Shown here: piece by piece, positions 1 to 8,909 of the stretch
How the letters are laid out: every line of letters starts with the position of its first letter
How positions within the stretch are numbered: position 1 is the stretch's first letter
Origin: Donghicola sp041224595
GTDB taxonomy: Bacteria; Pseudomonadota; Alphaproteobacteria; Rhodobacterales; Rhodobacteraceae
Assembly: GCF_041224595.1 (NCBI RefSeq)
Contig: NZ_JBGFGN010000146.1
Location: forward strand, 1-64,000
Direction of reading: 5' to 3'
Length of the DNA stretch: 64,000 nt
The notes under the pieces: model-generated
Seen by the model: the letters and a program-made list of their open reading frames with translations, nothing else
What the model was told of the DNA's origin: nothing
The model's database searches: none
Made by a program: the position numbers and the translations under genes

Positions 1-11
1 AACCTCACAGA

Positions 12-29
12 ATTGGCCTGACGGCCAAT
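12..29. promoter_or_regulatory. Inverted repeat upstream of the VOC gene
   Basis: ATTGGCC and GGCCAAT form perfect 7-bp arms around a TGAC centre. It could be an operator for the downstream gene or a terminator of a gene lying to the left of the window. No T-run follows it. Confidence 0.4.
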
Positions 30-88
30 GCGCCTTGGACCGGGCTTGCTATATGAGGGCCGCACGCTCCAAGGCGCTCGCCCCAAAC

Positions 89-132
89 TGGCCGACTTTT
101 GCTCCGCCACAATGGCCGAATTTTACTCCGCC
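89..132. repeat. Two-copy direct repeat, 24-bp period
   Basis: A 20-base unit at 89-108 is repeated at 113-132 with two differences; the units begin TGGCCGA and end CTCCGCC. They lie just upstream of the VOC start. The period is a multiple of three and there is an open frame through it, so this may be a relic of coding sequence. It could equally be a pair of regulator sites. Confidence 0.6.
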
Positions 133-165
133 GTTGACAGACAAGTCTTCGAAAAGGAAATTGTT

Positions 166-720
166 ATGTCCAGTCAATCTGCCAAAGAAACCATTCGAGG
201 GATCGAGCATGTTGGGATCACCGTCCCGAACCACGAAGATGCGATCGCCTTTTTCCAAGCGGCATTTGATGCCGAGGTTCTATTTTCGCTGACGGACAAA
301 ACCCGAGAGCCCCTGACCCACGAAGCTTTGGGGCCAAAGAACGGCTTGCGGAAAGGAACAGCGATTGTGGCCGTGTCCATGCTTCGGCTGCGGAACGGGC
401 CAAATGTTGAAGTTTTCGAGATTGACCGGCCGGGAGGCCAGCCCGGCCAAGGGATTTCAGACTACGGCATCAGCCATTTCAGCGTGACCGTCGATGATAT
501 CGATGCGGCAACACGTGCCTTTGCTGCGGCAGGCGGAACATTGCTGGAAGGGCCCTACGATTTGGGCGACCAAGAGGAAGGGCCGGGCAACAGGGGCCAA
601 TTCGGGCAGGCGCCATGGGGCCTATTGATTGAGTTCGAGCAATTGCCCGCTCCGATGGACTACGATGGACATCCTGACGCAAAACGTTGGTTGCCCAATC
701 CCGAGTCAGAAGAGGTCTGA
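166..720 (+). CDS. VOC (glyoxalase/bleomycin-resistance fold) protein
   Basis: A 184-residue protein made of two vicinal-oxygen-chelate modules. The first begins near residue 11 (GIEHVGITV) and the second near residue 100 (GISHFSVTV). The four metal-ligand positions look filled: His in IEHVG, Glu in VEVFE, His in ISHFS and Glu in IEFEQ. A divalent-metal lyase, isomerase or dioxygenase is therefore likely; the substrate cannot be read from the sequence. The frame stays open upstream to position 28, but the ATG at 166 has a good ribosome-binding site (AAAAGGAAA) and matches the start of the fold. It lies 30 bp before the TSUP exporter, which could be co-transcribed; a short GC hairpin at 723-737 sits in that gap. 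Confidence 0.85.
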   Translation: MSSQSAKETIRGIEHVGITVPNHEDAIAFFQAAFDAEVLFSLTDKTREPLTHEALGPKNGLRKGTAIVAVSMLRLRNGPNVEVFEIDRPGGQPGQGISDYGISHFSVTVDDIDAATRAFAAAGGTLLEGPYDLGDQEEGPGNRGQFGQAPWGLLIEFEQLPAPMDYDGHPDAKRWLPNPESEEV

Positions 721-750
721 GAGGGCGCCTGTCGCCCTTGGTAATTTGCC

Positions 751-1497
751 ATGACCGATACATTTCTTCTGATTTTTGCGGCTTTGATCGTAGGCGCATC
801 CAAAGGCGGACTCGCGTCTGCTGCTGCCATCGCTGTTCCGATGCTGGCGCTGTTTATGAACCCGGTGGCGGCCGCAGCTATTTTGCTCCCTGTTTATATT
901 GTTACGGATTGGGTAGGCGTCTGGCTCTATCGCAAGAGCTTTTCACTGCGAAACCTGTTGATCCTGACACCTTCGATCTTGCTGGGGGTGGCGATTGCGA
1001 CCGTGATCACGCCCTACACGCCCGAGTCTGTCTTGCTTATTTTCACCGGCGCAATCGGGCTTTGGCATTGTTTGCGGACATGGCTGCGTCACGCACAGAC
1101 AGAAGCCGAAGAGGCACGGGTTTTGCCCGGTATTTTCTGGGGAACGCTTACGGGGATCGCCAGTTTTATCACCCATTCCGGCGCTCCACCGTCTCAGGCC
1201 TATCTGTTGCCTCAGCGTCTGCCCAAGTTGCAGTTTGCGGGCACGGTGGCGATCAGTTTTGCCATCGGAAACATCGTCAAGCTGCCGGCCTACTGGTCGA
1301 TCGGGCAGCTTGACGGTTTGAATTGGACGCTGATTGCGGGCCTCGCGGTGACAGGCATTCTGGGGACATTTGTCGGCCGTTGGGTGACCGGCTTGTTGTC
1401 AGAGCATGTCTATCTCAAGGTCATTCAGCTGATGCTCTTTGCACTCTCGGTGATCCTCTTGATCCGCGGGGGCATTGAACTGCTGTCAGGCGGGTAA
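751..1497 (+). CDS. TSUP family exporter (TauE/SafE, DUF81)
   Basis: A 248-residue integral membrane protein with seven or eight hydrophobic segments. The N-terminus has the typical TSUP glycine-rich start (GASKGGLAS) and a related pattern occurs near the middle (SFITHSGAPPSQAY). The family exports sulfite, sulfoacetate or other organic anions across the inner membrane; the substrate here is unknown. It follows the VOC gene closely. Its last 12 bases overlap the end of the convergent mobA gene, so the two transcripts would be complementary at their 3' ends. Confidence 0.88.
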   Translation: MTDTFLLIFAALIVGASKGGLASAAAIAVPMLALFMNPVAAAAILLPVYIVTDWVGVWLYRKSFSLRNLLILTPSILLGVAIATVITPYTPESVLLIFTGAIGLWHCLRTWLRHAQTEAEEARVLPGIFWGTLTGIASFITHSGAPPSQAYLLPQRLPKLQFAGTVAISFAIGNIVKLPAYWSIGQLDGLNWTLIAGLAVTGILGTFVGRWVTGLLSEHVYLKVIQLMLFALSVILLIRGGIELLSGG

Positions 1498-3387
1498 AAG
1501 CACCCCCTCGAAAAACGCCCCGAGCGCGTCGGTTGCGTCTAGGGGCAGGACATGGGCCACATATTGATCGGGGCGCACGATGACTATGCAACCTTGGTCC
1601 ATGTCGATACCGCGCATTTCGTAGATGTTCCCTTGGCCCTTGTGATCAAGGCAGAACACCTTTTCGTAGTCCTGCAGCCCGAACTGGCCTTTTTCTGGAC
1701 GCAGAAGGGGCGGCAGGTTTTCGAACGCGATCGCATCAAAAGTTGTGGGGAAGATGGCACGCAGATCAATGATCGAGTCTGGGTCTTCCCCGCTGCGAGT
1801 GTGGCGGAGGATGGGAGAGGCGGGGTCGGTCTCGAGCCATTTGACCAAATCAAAGAGCGTTTGCCCCCCATCATTCGCCCCGAAAGCATAGAGCCGCCAG
1901 CGCGTGTCTGCCTGCGCGATGTGACCGAGTTGCATCTGCATCGCATCGGCCACGCGCACCACCGGGGCGGAATGGAAGCGGCGGCCCACTGGCAGGCCCG
2001 TGGCAAGGTGCTGATGGTCTGGTGCCGCGATCAAAGCCGACGGGTCGTAATGCACAGCAAGGCCGCCGGTAAATTCGAGGTTCTCGATGAATTGTTTCTG
2101 GAAACGCGGCATTCCTGCACCGTCCAACTCTGATTGGCCCGGAGGCGCAGACATGATCCTCGCCCATTGATGATCCGTGTCGATCAGACGCTTGGCCTCG
2201 ACCCACCGTTCTGCCGAATAGCTGCGCAGCAGGTCTGGCGCGGCGCGACCCTGAAGAACGTGGACCAGCTTCCATCCAAGGTTAAAAGTGTCTTGCATCG
2301 ACACGTTCATCCCCTGCCCTGCTTTGGGGCTGTGGGTGTGGCAGGCGTCGCCCGCTGTAAAGACACGCGGCAGTTGGTCCGAGCCCTCGGGAACGTCATC
2401 AAAACGATCGGTCAAGCGATGCCCGATTTCATAAATCGACCACCACGCGATTTGCTTAACGTCGATTGTGTAGGGGGCCATGATACGGTTCGCTGCGGCG
2501 ATCATATCCTCGGATGTGAAATTGCGGCTGCTGACGCGTTCGTCCGGGTTCAGCTTGTCCAATTCCACATACATACGAAAGAGGTATCCACCCTCGCGCG
2601 GTAGGATCAAAATGTTCCCTTCGGTTGCAGACGCAATCAGGCATTTTTGGCGCACATCGGGAAAGTCGGTGTTGGCAAGGATATCCATCACGCCCCACGC
2701 CTGATGCGCTGCATCTCCGTGCAGCGTACCGCCGATCGCCTGCCGCACGCGCGACCGAGCGCCATCACATCCGACCACATAATTGGCGCGGACAGTGCGT
2801 GTGTCGCCCGCGTTGATGCCAGTGTTTTCCAATGTGACTGTGACGGGATATTCTGTGGCCTCGGCATCCACGACCACATCCAGCACTTGCCATCCGTAAT
2901 CAGGTTCAAGGCGCGTGGGCGCGTTGCGCATCACCTCGAGGAACAGCTCGTGAATGCGCGCCTGATTGATCAGGGTGTGCGGCATCTCTGAGGAGTCATC
3001 CGGGACATCCTGCACGCGGCCGACGCGGCGGATATGCGCGCGGTTATCGGGGTCAGGGGTCCAGAACGTGGTTTGATTTACCCAATAGCTTTCGCGTTTG
3101 ACGATCTCACCAAAACCAAAGGCCTGAAACATCTCCATCGTGCGGGTGTTGACGCCATCTGCCTGACCTTTTTCCAAGGGACCGGGTTTACGCTCAACGA
3201 TCATCGTGTCGATCTCGGGAAATGCGGCGAGTTGGGCGGCCAGACACAGACCAGCGGGGCCGCAGCCGGCGATCAGCACGTCGACCTTGTCAGGAAGGGG
3301 CGCAAAGGCACTGCGGTCCCGCTGCTTGGGTGCTGCGTTTTGGATGTCCGGATTCCCGCCGCGAAAGCCGTTCAGATAAAATTGCAT
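1486..3387 (-). CDS. mobA: 3-hydroxybenzoate 4-monooxygenase
   Basis: A 633-residue flavoprotein of the phenol hydroxylase group, predicted to convert 3-hydroxybenzoate to protocatechuate using FAD and NADPH. The N-terminus MQFYLNGFRGGNP matches the MobA type as I recall it from Comamonas. The FAD site is visible as AGCGPAGL near residue 40, the DG motif as VVGCDGARSRVR, and the second FAD motif as AGDACHTHSPKAGQGMN. The C-terminal 170 residues correspond to the thioredoxin-like dimerisation domain. An in-frame start 14 codons upstream is rejected, because the ATG at 3387 has a GGGGAGGG ribosome-binding site. A MarR regulator is transcribed away from it across a 132-bp gap, as in the known mobA/mobR arrangement. 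Its 3' end overlaps the TSUP gene. Confidence 0.9.
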   Translation of the reverse strand: MQFYLNGFRGGNPDIQNAAPKQRDRSAFAPLPDKVDVLIAGCGPAGLCLAAQLAAFPEIDTMIVERKPGPLEKGQADGVNTRTMEMFQAFGFGEIVKRESYWVNQTTFWTPDPDNRAHIRRVGRVQDVPDDSSEMPHTLINQARIHELFLEVMRNAPTRLEPDYGWQVLDVVVDAEATEYPVTVTLENTGINAGDTRTVRANYVVGCDGARSRVRQAIGGTLHGDAAHQAWGVMDILANTDFPDVRQKCLIASATEGNILILPREGGYLFRMYVELDKLNPDERVSSRNFTSEDMIAAANRIMAPYTIDVKQIAWWSIYEIGHRLTDRFDDVPEGSDQLPRVFTAGDACHTHSPKAGQGMNVSMQDTFNLGWKLVHVLQGRAAPDLLRSYSAERWVEAKRLIDTDHQWARIMSAPPGQSELDGAGMPRFQKQFIENLEFTGGLAVHYDPSALIAAPDHQHLATGLPVGRRFHSAPVVRVADAMQMQLGHIAQADTRWRLYAFGANDGGQTLFDLVKWLETDPASPILRHTRSGEDPDSIIDLRAIFPTTFDAIAFENLPPLLRPEKGQFGLQDYEKVFCLDHKGQGNIYEMRGIDMDQGCIVIVRPDQYVAHVLPLDATDALGAFFEGVLLPA

Positions 3388-3419
3388 GGATCCCTCCCCG
3401 ATCTGCTCTCCTATAAAAG

Positions 3420-3464
3420 ATATGTACACATATTAAATTGTCTAGAGAAAATATGTATACATTT
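3420..3464. promoter_or_regulatory. Two-site palindromic operator between mobA and marR
   Basis: Two copies of an inverted repeat, ATATGTACACATAT at 3420-3433 and ATATGTATACATTT at 3451-3464, lie in the divergent promoter region. Both have the form ATATGT-NN-ACATWT, and their centres are 31 bp apart (about three helical turns). Dimeric MarR regulators bind such repeats, so the adjacent MarR protein is the likely ligand. A possible -10 for marR (TATACT, 3491-3496) lies just beyond the second copy. Confidence 0.7.
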
Positions 3465-3519
3465 CATATTTGTAAAAGTAACTGGTTTGTTATACTTTAT
3501 TGGCGTTTAAGGTGGCGAG

Positions 3520-3966
3520 ATGCAGGCTCGGAAAATGCCGGGGCACCTGATCCGGCGGATGAATCAGATATCTTCTCAGGTCTTCGCAATGCGGATGCAG
3601 GGCGCGGGGCATGACTTGACGCCTGTTCAGTTTGCCGCGTTGGATGCGATTGTGGCCGAGCCCGGCATTGATCAAGCGGGCGTCGCGGCGCGCATCGCCT
3701 ATGACCGTGCCACGATTGGTGGTGTGATCGACCGGCTCGAGCAAAAAGGGTTCGTGTCTCGGACGGTCAGTCGCAAGGATCGCCGCGCCAGAGAGGTCAA
3801 CGCTACGGCGGCGGGACAGGCCGCGTTCATAGCAATTCTGCCAACGGTGATTGATTTGCAGTCAGACATCGTCAGAGGGCTTAGCGAGAGCGAGCAGGCC
3901 CAATTCTTAGCATTGGCACAGAAAATTATCGACCAGAACTCAAAAGAGAACGAGGCGGCGGACTAG
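3520..3966 (+). CDS. MarR family transcriptional regulator (MobR-like)
   Basis: A 148-residue winged-helix regulator. The recognition region is visible around residues 45-80 (AGVAARIAYDRATIGGVIDRLEQKG) followed by the wing with the MarR signature SRKDRRAREV. An AAGGTG ribosome-binding site precedes the ATG. It is divergent from mobA and probably represses mobA and itself, released by 3-hydroxybenzoate, as known for MobR of Comamonas; the inducer here is inference. Its stop codon overlaps the stop of the convergent permease gene by four bases. Confidence 0.88.
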   Translation: MQARKMPGHLIRRMNQISSQVFAMRMQGAGHDLTPVQFAALDAIVAEPGIDQAGVAARIAYDRATIGGVIDRLEQKGFVSRTVSRKDRRAREVNATAAGQAAFIAILPTVIDLQSDIVRGLSESEQAQFLALAQKIIDQNSKENEAAD

Positions 3967-5357
3967 AGGCTCGCGATAACGACGATAGCGGCCAACGCGA
4001 GTAAGGGGCCAACCAATGCGACCACGAAAATGTCGAGATACGACTTGGCGTGGCTCATGCCGCAGATCGCAAGCAAGGTGACCACTGCGCCGTTGTGCGG
4101 CAAGGCATCCAAGCCACCGGTGGCGACAGCTGTCACTCTGTGCAGCACGCCCGGTGCGAACCCAGCAGCTGTGCCGAGTTCCAGATAGCGGGCCCCGAGG
4201 GTATCCAGTGCAATGCTCATTCCGCCCGAAGCGGAGCCTGTGATGCCAGCAAGGATATTCACCGCAATTGACAGGGAAACCAATGGGTTGCCCGGGGCAA
4301 TCGACAGGATGGACTCTCGAAGTTGATCAAACGCGGGCAAAGTGGCGATTACGGCCCCAAACCCGACCAGACAAGCCGTATTAAAGATCGGAACGACAGC
4401 CGCTGTGGCGCCTTCGCCCAAGGATGGGAACAGATTCGAAGCCCACCGCGGGTTCAGAATGAATATGCTGAGACACGCGGCGCTTAACGATAGGGTAATC
4501 GCCCAAATTCCGATGATGTCACTGGGGTCTATGGCGCCCCATTGATCAGAGGCCAGATACCTCAGGTCCATGCGGGGGAAGACATATCGCGACAGGACCA
4601 AATTCAAGACCACCACCATCACGATCGGTGCAAGGGCGATCGCCAAAGGTGGCAGCGGGCATTTGGGAAGGGTATTCAGCCCCTCAGTCCCTTCGCAGAG
4701 CTGGTCTGGCGCGAGCGATTGGGCATAGCCCTCGCCGGTATGAGCTGCGTGGTCGGCGCGCCAATGAAGCCAACCATACCCTACCCCTAGCATGATCGCA
4801 GAGGCCAAAAGGCCGAGCCCCGGCGCAGCAAAGGCTGTTGTGCCGAAATAGGGCATCGGGATCGCGTTCTGGATCGCGGGTGTTCCGGGCAATGCTGTCA
4901 TTGTAAACGTGAATGACCCAAGCGCGATGGTCCCCGGGATTAAGCGTGCTGGCAGGTCCGCTTTGCGGAACACAGCAGCAGCCAAAGGGTAGACCGCGAA
5001 TGCAACAACAAAGAGCGAGACACCTCCGTAAGTCAGGAGCCCACAACTGAGAATGATTGCCATCATGGCGCGCCGTTCACCCAAACGGTGCACGCTCCAA
5101 TCTCCGATGCTCTTGGCACTTCCGCTATCTTCCATCAGCTTGCCGAACACCGCACCAAGCAGGAAAAGCGGAAAGTAGGTGATGATAAATGCGCCTGTAT
5201 TGGGCATAAAGATTTGCGTGTAGCTCGCCAGCACAGGCAAACCGGACAGTGCTGCCGCGAAGACAGCTAGCGTTGGGGCAAGGATCAGGATCGAGACCCC
5301 TCGGAACGCCAGAAAAATCAGAAGACACAAGGTGAAAACGATTATGCCGATGCCCAT
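3963..5357 (-). CDS. GntP-type permease (gluconate/organic acid:H+ symporter)
   Basis: A 464-residue polytopic protein with about 12 hydrophobic segments and the GntP-family glycine/proline-rich regions (YFPLFLLGAVFGKLMEDSGSA near residue 70 and ILAGITGSASGGMSIAL near residue 370). The family imports gluconate, citrate-like or hydroxy acids by proton symport. The nearby mobA makes an aromatic acid substrate plausible, but that is only context. I prefer the ATG at 5357 to the one at 5375 because it has an AAAAGG ribosome-binding site and places the first membrane segment at the N-terminus. Transcription converges on marR. Confidence 0.82.
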   Translation of the reverse strand: MGIGIIVFTLCLLIFLAFRGVSILILAPTLAVFAAALSGLPVLASYTQIFMPNTGAFIITYFPLFLLGAVFGKLMEDSGSAKSIGDWSVHRLGERRAMMAIILSCGLLTYGGVSLFVVAFAVYPLAAAVFRKADLPARLIPGTIALGSFTFTMTALPGTPAIQNAIPMPYFGTTAFAAPGLGLLASAIMLGVGYGWLHWRADHAAHTGEGYAQSLAPDQLCEGTEGLNTLPKCPLPPLAIALAPIVMVVVLNLVLSRYVFPRMDLRYLASDQWGAIDPSDIIGIWAITLSLSAACLSIFILNPRWASNLFPSLGEGATAAVVPIFNTACLVGFGAVIATLPAFDQLRESILSIAPGNPLVSLSIAVNILAGITGSASGGMSIALDTLGARYLELGTAAGFAPGVLHRVTAVATGGLDALPHNGAVVTLLAICGMSHAKSYLDIFVVALVGPLLALAAIVVIASL

Positions 5358-5473
5358 CGGTGGACCTTTTGCCATTGGTGTGTCGGTGCCCGCAGCATAG
5401 GCCGCAGAGCACGATTTTCGCTAATCTGGCAGACGCGTCGCGGCCCAAGTGGCGGCGCCGTCGTCTTTTGTGC

Positions 5474-7888
5474 TCAGGAATTGGCCAACTCTGCCGGTTT
5501 CGCAGCCAGCGGATCCTGCGTGACATCCGAGGTAAAGGCAGGCTCTCCAAGAACTTGATGAAAGCGCTCCAGCAAGTTCAGCGTTTGGGGGGACATTTCC
5601 TCGATCGCTCCTGGGATGTAGCGCACGACCAGCAGCGCTTTCTGGCGATCCTCCTCGTCGCTCAGAAGCTCGGGCAAAGTTGCAATAGCCTCGTCAGGGG
5701 CGAAGGTCGCGATCAGTGTTTGCTCCTGGATGATCATCGCCCGACGCTCGGCCCCCAGTGCGACAAAGGGCGCATCTTGGGTCAACACGCGGCTTGCTCG
5801 CTCTAACCGGTCCCGGCGGACACCCTTGCGGTTCTCGGCTAACAAAATCAACATCCGGATCACCGCCTCGGCAAAGCCCCCACGGGTGATGTTATACAGA
5901 GCCTGAGACACTTCGGGCAGGCTGCGCAATTCGTCGGCATTCTTCAGTGTGCGGCGTGTTTCATGCGTTGCGCCAAAACTGCGGCCCCAAGGCGTGGCCC
6001 ACATCGCAAAAAAGGTGTTCTCGGTCATCATGTCGCGGGTATCGCGCCACATGTCGATAGCCTGCTCGACCCCTTGAACCCAGAGCGCCTCGGCAGCGAG
6101 AAATGGGTTCTGCGCAGCGGCTTTGGCGCGGTTTTCGGTCACCTGTTGCGCGGCGGCGGGCAAAAGGCTCATCCATGGATTGCGCGAGGCCATCATTGCG
6201 CGGGACAGGCGTTGGGGATGCAGCGCGCGGCTCGCCTCGGCTGCGGATTGAGTGACAACCGTTTTTACCGCAGGGCGGACAATCGCATCATAAAGCTGCG
6301 CCTGAACTTCGGAGGCGCGGGCCACGGCAGCAAAGGGGCGTTCGTCCTGCAAAGTGTCGCTAAGGCTTCGAATGTCTGACATCTGGCGTTCGTTGAACCC
6401 AACGACGAAATGGGTTTTGCCGTCTTGCTCGACTATGTCGTCAATGGTCATTTCGTAAAGGCCGGGTGCGAGCGCTTCGATGGTTTTCAGGGTCGACGCA
6501 ACCTCGGTGTGTTCGCGTCTCGCGATTTTGGACGAGACGAAAATACCCAGATGCCCAACCTTTTCGTGGACCATGTAAATGATCCGTTGCCCACGAATGC
6601 GGATTTCATGCTCATCTGCATACGTCTGTACAATCCAGTTCAGGGCCTGTTGGGGCGGTGTGATATTGTCCCCGTGGCTGGCGAAAACGATGATGGGCGC
6701 GCGAATGGCCTTGAGATCGACAGGCCGGCCCGGTTCGATCCGTGCCTCGTTCTTGACCAGACGGTTCCCCACAAAGAGCTGTTCGACAATCCACCGGATT
6801 TCAGGTTCGTTCAGCAAAAAGAAGCCGCCCCACCAGCGTTCAAACTCCATAAAGGCTGGCTCTGCAGTGTCGGCGTCGCGAAAAAGGTCAGTGTATTTCC
6901 GGAACAGCGTGCGCGACGGATTCAGCATTTCGAAATTCTGAACCAGATGCGCCCCGTCAAAGATCCCACCCCCAAGGTCGGACAAGAACATTGGCACCCA
7001 TGTCCCGCCAAGGACGCCAGCATTGTAGCGCATTGGGTTATCTCCAACGGTGCCGGACCATGTGGCCACAGGCGCCCCATTAATCACGATCGGACCCGTC
7101 AAATCAGGGTTCGTGGCGGCAAGGAGCAATGTTGCCCATCCGCCTTGACAGTTGCCGGTGATGATTGGTTTTGCAGCATCAGGATGACGTCGCATGACCT
7201 CGCGAACAAAAGCAGCTTCGGTTCGTGTTACATAAGACAGATATTGCCCCTCGGCAGGCTCCCTGCGAAAGGCGACGAAATACACGGGGTGCCCATCCGC
7301 CAAAGCAACGCCCACTTGGCTGTCCGATTTGAAACCGCCGATGCCAGGGCCGTGGCCTGCTCTGGGATCAATAATAATATAGGGGCGCTTCCAGTCGTGG
7401 GTTTCTTGCCCCTCGGGCGGCGTGATCTTGAGCAGGATGTAATTCGACGGCAGAGGCTGGTCGGCGCCGTCCATCACGATTTCATAGTCGTAGATCAGAA
7501 CCGGTGGGCACCCTGCTGCCTCGTGTGCGAGGAACATGTCTGCGCGTTTGCGCAGAATGTCTGCGGCGAGCACTGCACGCTCTGTCGCGTCGCGCAGATA
7601 CTGTCCCCACTCGTTGGCCAAGCGGTCAGGTGCAGAGACGGCAGCGAGTTGGTCGATCAGCTTGGACAGATCTTCTAATTGGTTCCGCGCGCGCTCTGAA
7701 TGCTCGGCCATCATGCGCTGGCTGTGCCGTTCTAGCGCAGTGGCCTGAACGCGGCCCGTTTCCGCGGTCGCAGTCATTTCTTGCATACCAAGGTGCAACG
7801 CGCCTGAAATTTTTTGGAGCATGTCCCGCTGAACATGCGCCGGTTGAATCGTTCCGCCTTCATTGAAAAGTTCGTAAATGTTAACCAT
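5474..7888 (-). CDS. DUF3141 alpha/beta-hydrolase with PHA-synthase-like nucleophile and TerB-like C-terminus
   Basis: An 804-residue protein. The N-terminal 120 residues are helical and probably coiled. An alpha/beta-hydrolase domain spans about residues 125-480, with a lipase-box variant GNCQGGW near residue 245: the nucleophile position is Cys, as in polyhydroxyalkanoate synthases (G-x-C-x-G). Candidate acid and base are the Asp in ASHGDNITPP and the His in EKVGHLGIF. The last 140 residues (SQALYNITRGGFAEAVIRM onwards) are all-helical and resemble TerB tellurite-resistance domains. It matches the DUF3141 family, whose biochemical role is unknown to me. An AAAGG site precedes the ATG. It is not near phaC or phaP-like genes. 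Activity on hydroxyacyl-CoA would be a guess. Confidence 0.8.
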   Translation of the reverse strand: MVNIYELFNEGGTIQPAHVQRDMLQKISGALHLGMQEMTATAETGRVQATALERHSQRMMAEHSERARNQLEDLSKLIDQLAAVSAPDRLANEWGQYLRDATERAVLAADILRKRADMFLAHEAAGCPPVLIYDYEIVMDGADQPLPSNYILLKITPPEGQETHDWKRPYIIIDPRAGHGPGIGGFKSDSQVGVALADGHPVYFVAFRREPAEGQYLSYVTRTEAAFVREVMRRHPDAAKPIITGNCQGGWATLLLAATNPDLTGPIVINGAPVATWSGTVGDNPMRYNAGVLGGTWVPMFLSDLGGGIFDGAHLVQNFEMLNPSRTLFRKYTDLFRDADTAEPAFMEFERWWGGFFLLNEPEIRWIVEQLFVGNRLVKNEARIEPGRPVDLKAIRAPIIVFASHGDNITPPQQALNWIVQTYADEHEIRIRGQRIIYMVHEKVGHLGIFVSSKIARREHTEVASTLKTIEALAPGLYEMTIDDIVEQDGKTHFVVGFNERQMSDIRSLSDTLQDERPFAAVARASEVQAQLYDAIVRPAVKTVVTQSAAEASRALHPQRLSRAMMASRNPWMSLLPAAAQQVTENRAKAAAQNPFLAAEALWVQGVEQAIDMWRDTRDMMTENTFFAMWATPWGRSFGATHETRRTLKNADELRSLPEVSQALYNITRGGFAEAVIRMLILLAENRKGVRRDRLERASRVLTQDAPFVALGAERRAMIIQEQTLIATFAPDEAIATLPELLSDEEDRQKALLVVRYIPGAIEEMSPQTLNLLERFHQVLGEPAFTSDVTQDPLAAKPAELANS

Positions 7889-8135
7889 CTGTCCAACCTT
7901 TGAAATTCTGTGTCCGTATCGGACTCATGCGCGCGTCGCCTTTAGTGTAGGCGGATCGGTGACACGGGTATGAACGGGCAGTCGAAACACGGCGATCTTG
8001 CCCCCTGTTTCTGAAGAAGCGTGTGCAATTTGTCGCCGTGGGCCTGAAATTCTATCGCTCTGCAAAGCTGCAGACAGACTAGTTGGTCGTTTGCGCTCAC
8101 TCCGCGGATCACATGGGCTCGGGGAATTTGTTAGT

Positions 8136-8147
8136 GGTTAATTAACC
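8136..8147. promoter_or_regulatory. GGTTAATTAACC palindrome upstream of the outer-membrane protein gene
   Basis: A perfect 12-bp AT-rich palindrome 22 bp before the start codon at 8170. It contains two overlapping TTAA elements, the half-site of the alphaproteobacterial regulator CtrA, but not with the full 7-bp spacing. It may be a regulator site or part of the promoter. The remaining gap 7889-8135 shows nothing else I can name. Confidence 0.35.
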
Positions 8148-8169
8148 TTGTCGCGGCACCCTCGCGGGC

Positions 8170-8826
8170 ATGTGGCGATTGGCGATCTTGTTCCTTTTTG
8201 TAATGACGGCTGCGGTACACGCGGGCCCTTGGCCGCGCGCCAAAGGCACGACGTTCACTGCGATGGGCATGAACTCGGATCCGGCTGCTTCCCTATACGC
8301 GGAGCACGGGCTCGGGAACGACTGGACCGTCGGGATAGAGACCTATGGGAATTGGCAGTTCCATGGTCACGCCGCATTGTTCGCCAGCAAGTCTTTTGCA
8401 CTGGAGGGCGGTTCGCGGATGGCGTTGGATTTCGGAATCGAAACCGGCTCCGAAGGGCTCGTGCTCGTGGACCCGACGACCATGGCATACGGTCTTGATC
8501 TCACAGGGCCGGCGGTGCGGCTTGGGGCATCGTGGGGACGCGGACTTAATGTGCTAGAGGGGGGATGGCTGACCGTTGGCGGCAGTCAAAGGTTGGGTGA
8601 GATCCCTGTCACCAAGTTGGAAGTGACCTTAGGCGTCTCTCCAACGGGGTGGTCAAAAGTCTACGGCCAACTTCAGAGCAGTTTTGTCCAAGGCGAGGCG
8701 ATCTGGCGTTTCGAGTCTGTCGCCGGGATCAAACTCTCTGACAATCAGGACTTTTTGATCAGCGCAAACGCGCCATTGGGCGCAGGCGATACCCGTCTGG
8801 GCATCCTTCTATGGCAAACATTCTGA
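8170..8826 (+). CDS. Predicted outer-membrane beta-barrel protein
   Basis: A 218-residue protein with a cleavable signal peptide (hydrophobic LAILFLFVMTAAVHA, predicted cleavage after AVHA). The mature part has alternating hydrophobic and polar stretches rich in Gly and aromatics (WTVGIETYGNWQFHGHAALFA) and ends in Phe, the usual terminal residue of barrel proteins inserted by the BAM complex. I do not recognise a named family. The ribosome-binding site is weak. It is probably monocistronic; the sulfotransferase starts 83 bp later with its own site. Confidence 0.65.
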   Translation: MWRLAILFLFVMTAAVHAGPWPRAKGTTFTAMGMNSDPAASLYAEHGLGNDWTVGIETYGNWQFHGHAALFASKSFALEGGSRMALDFGIETGSEGLVLVDPTTMAYGLDLTGPAVRLGASWGRGLNVLEGGWLTVGGSQRLGEIPVTKLEVTLGVSPTGWSKVYGQLQSSFVQGEAIWRFESVAGIKLSDNQDFLISANAPLGAGDTRLGILLWQTF

Positions 8827-8909
8827 CGTTTCTGGTTCAAGGCATGTAAGCTCGTTTGACCGTTTGTCGTTTTGCAATAGACTAGCGCAAAACGTAGAAC
8901 GGATGGCAT

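Noticed and set aside
723..737. A GC hairpin between the VOC and TSUP genes as a terminator
   Set aside because: The stem is only 5 bp and lacks a T-run; it is more likely to be incidental.
1552..2604. Long open frames antisense to mobA
   Set aside because: They mirror the reading frame of the real gene in GC-rich DNA and have no independent support.
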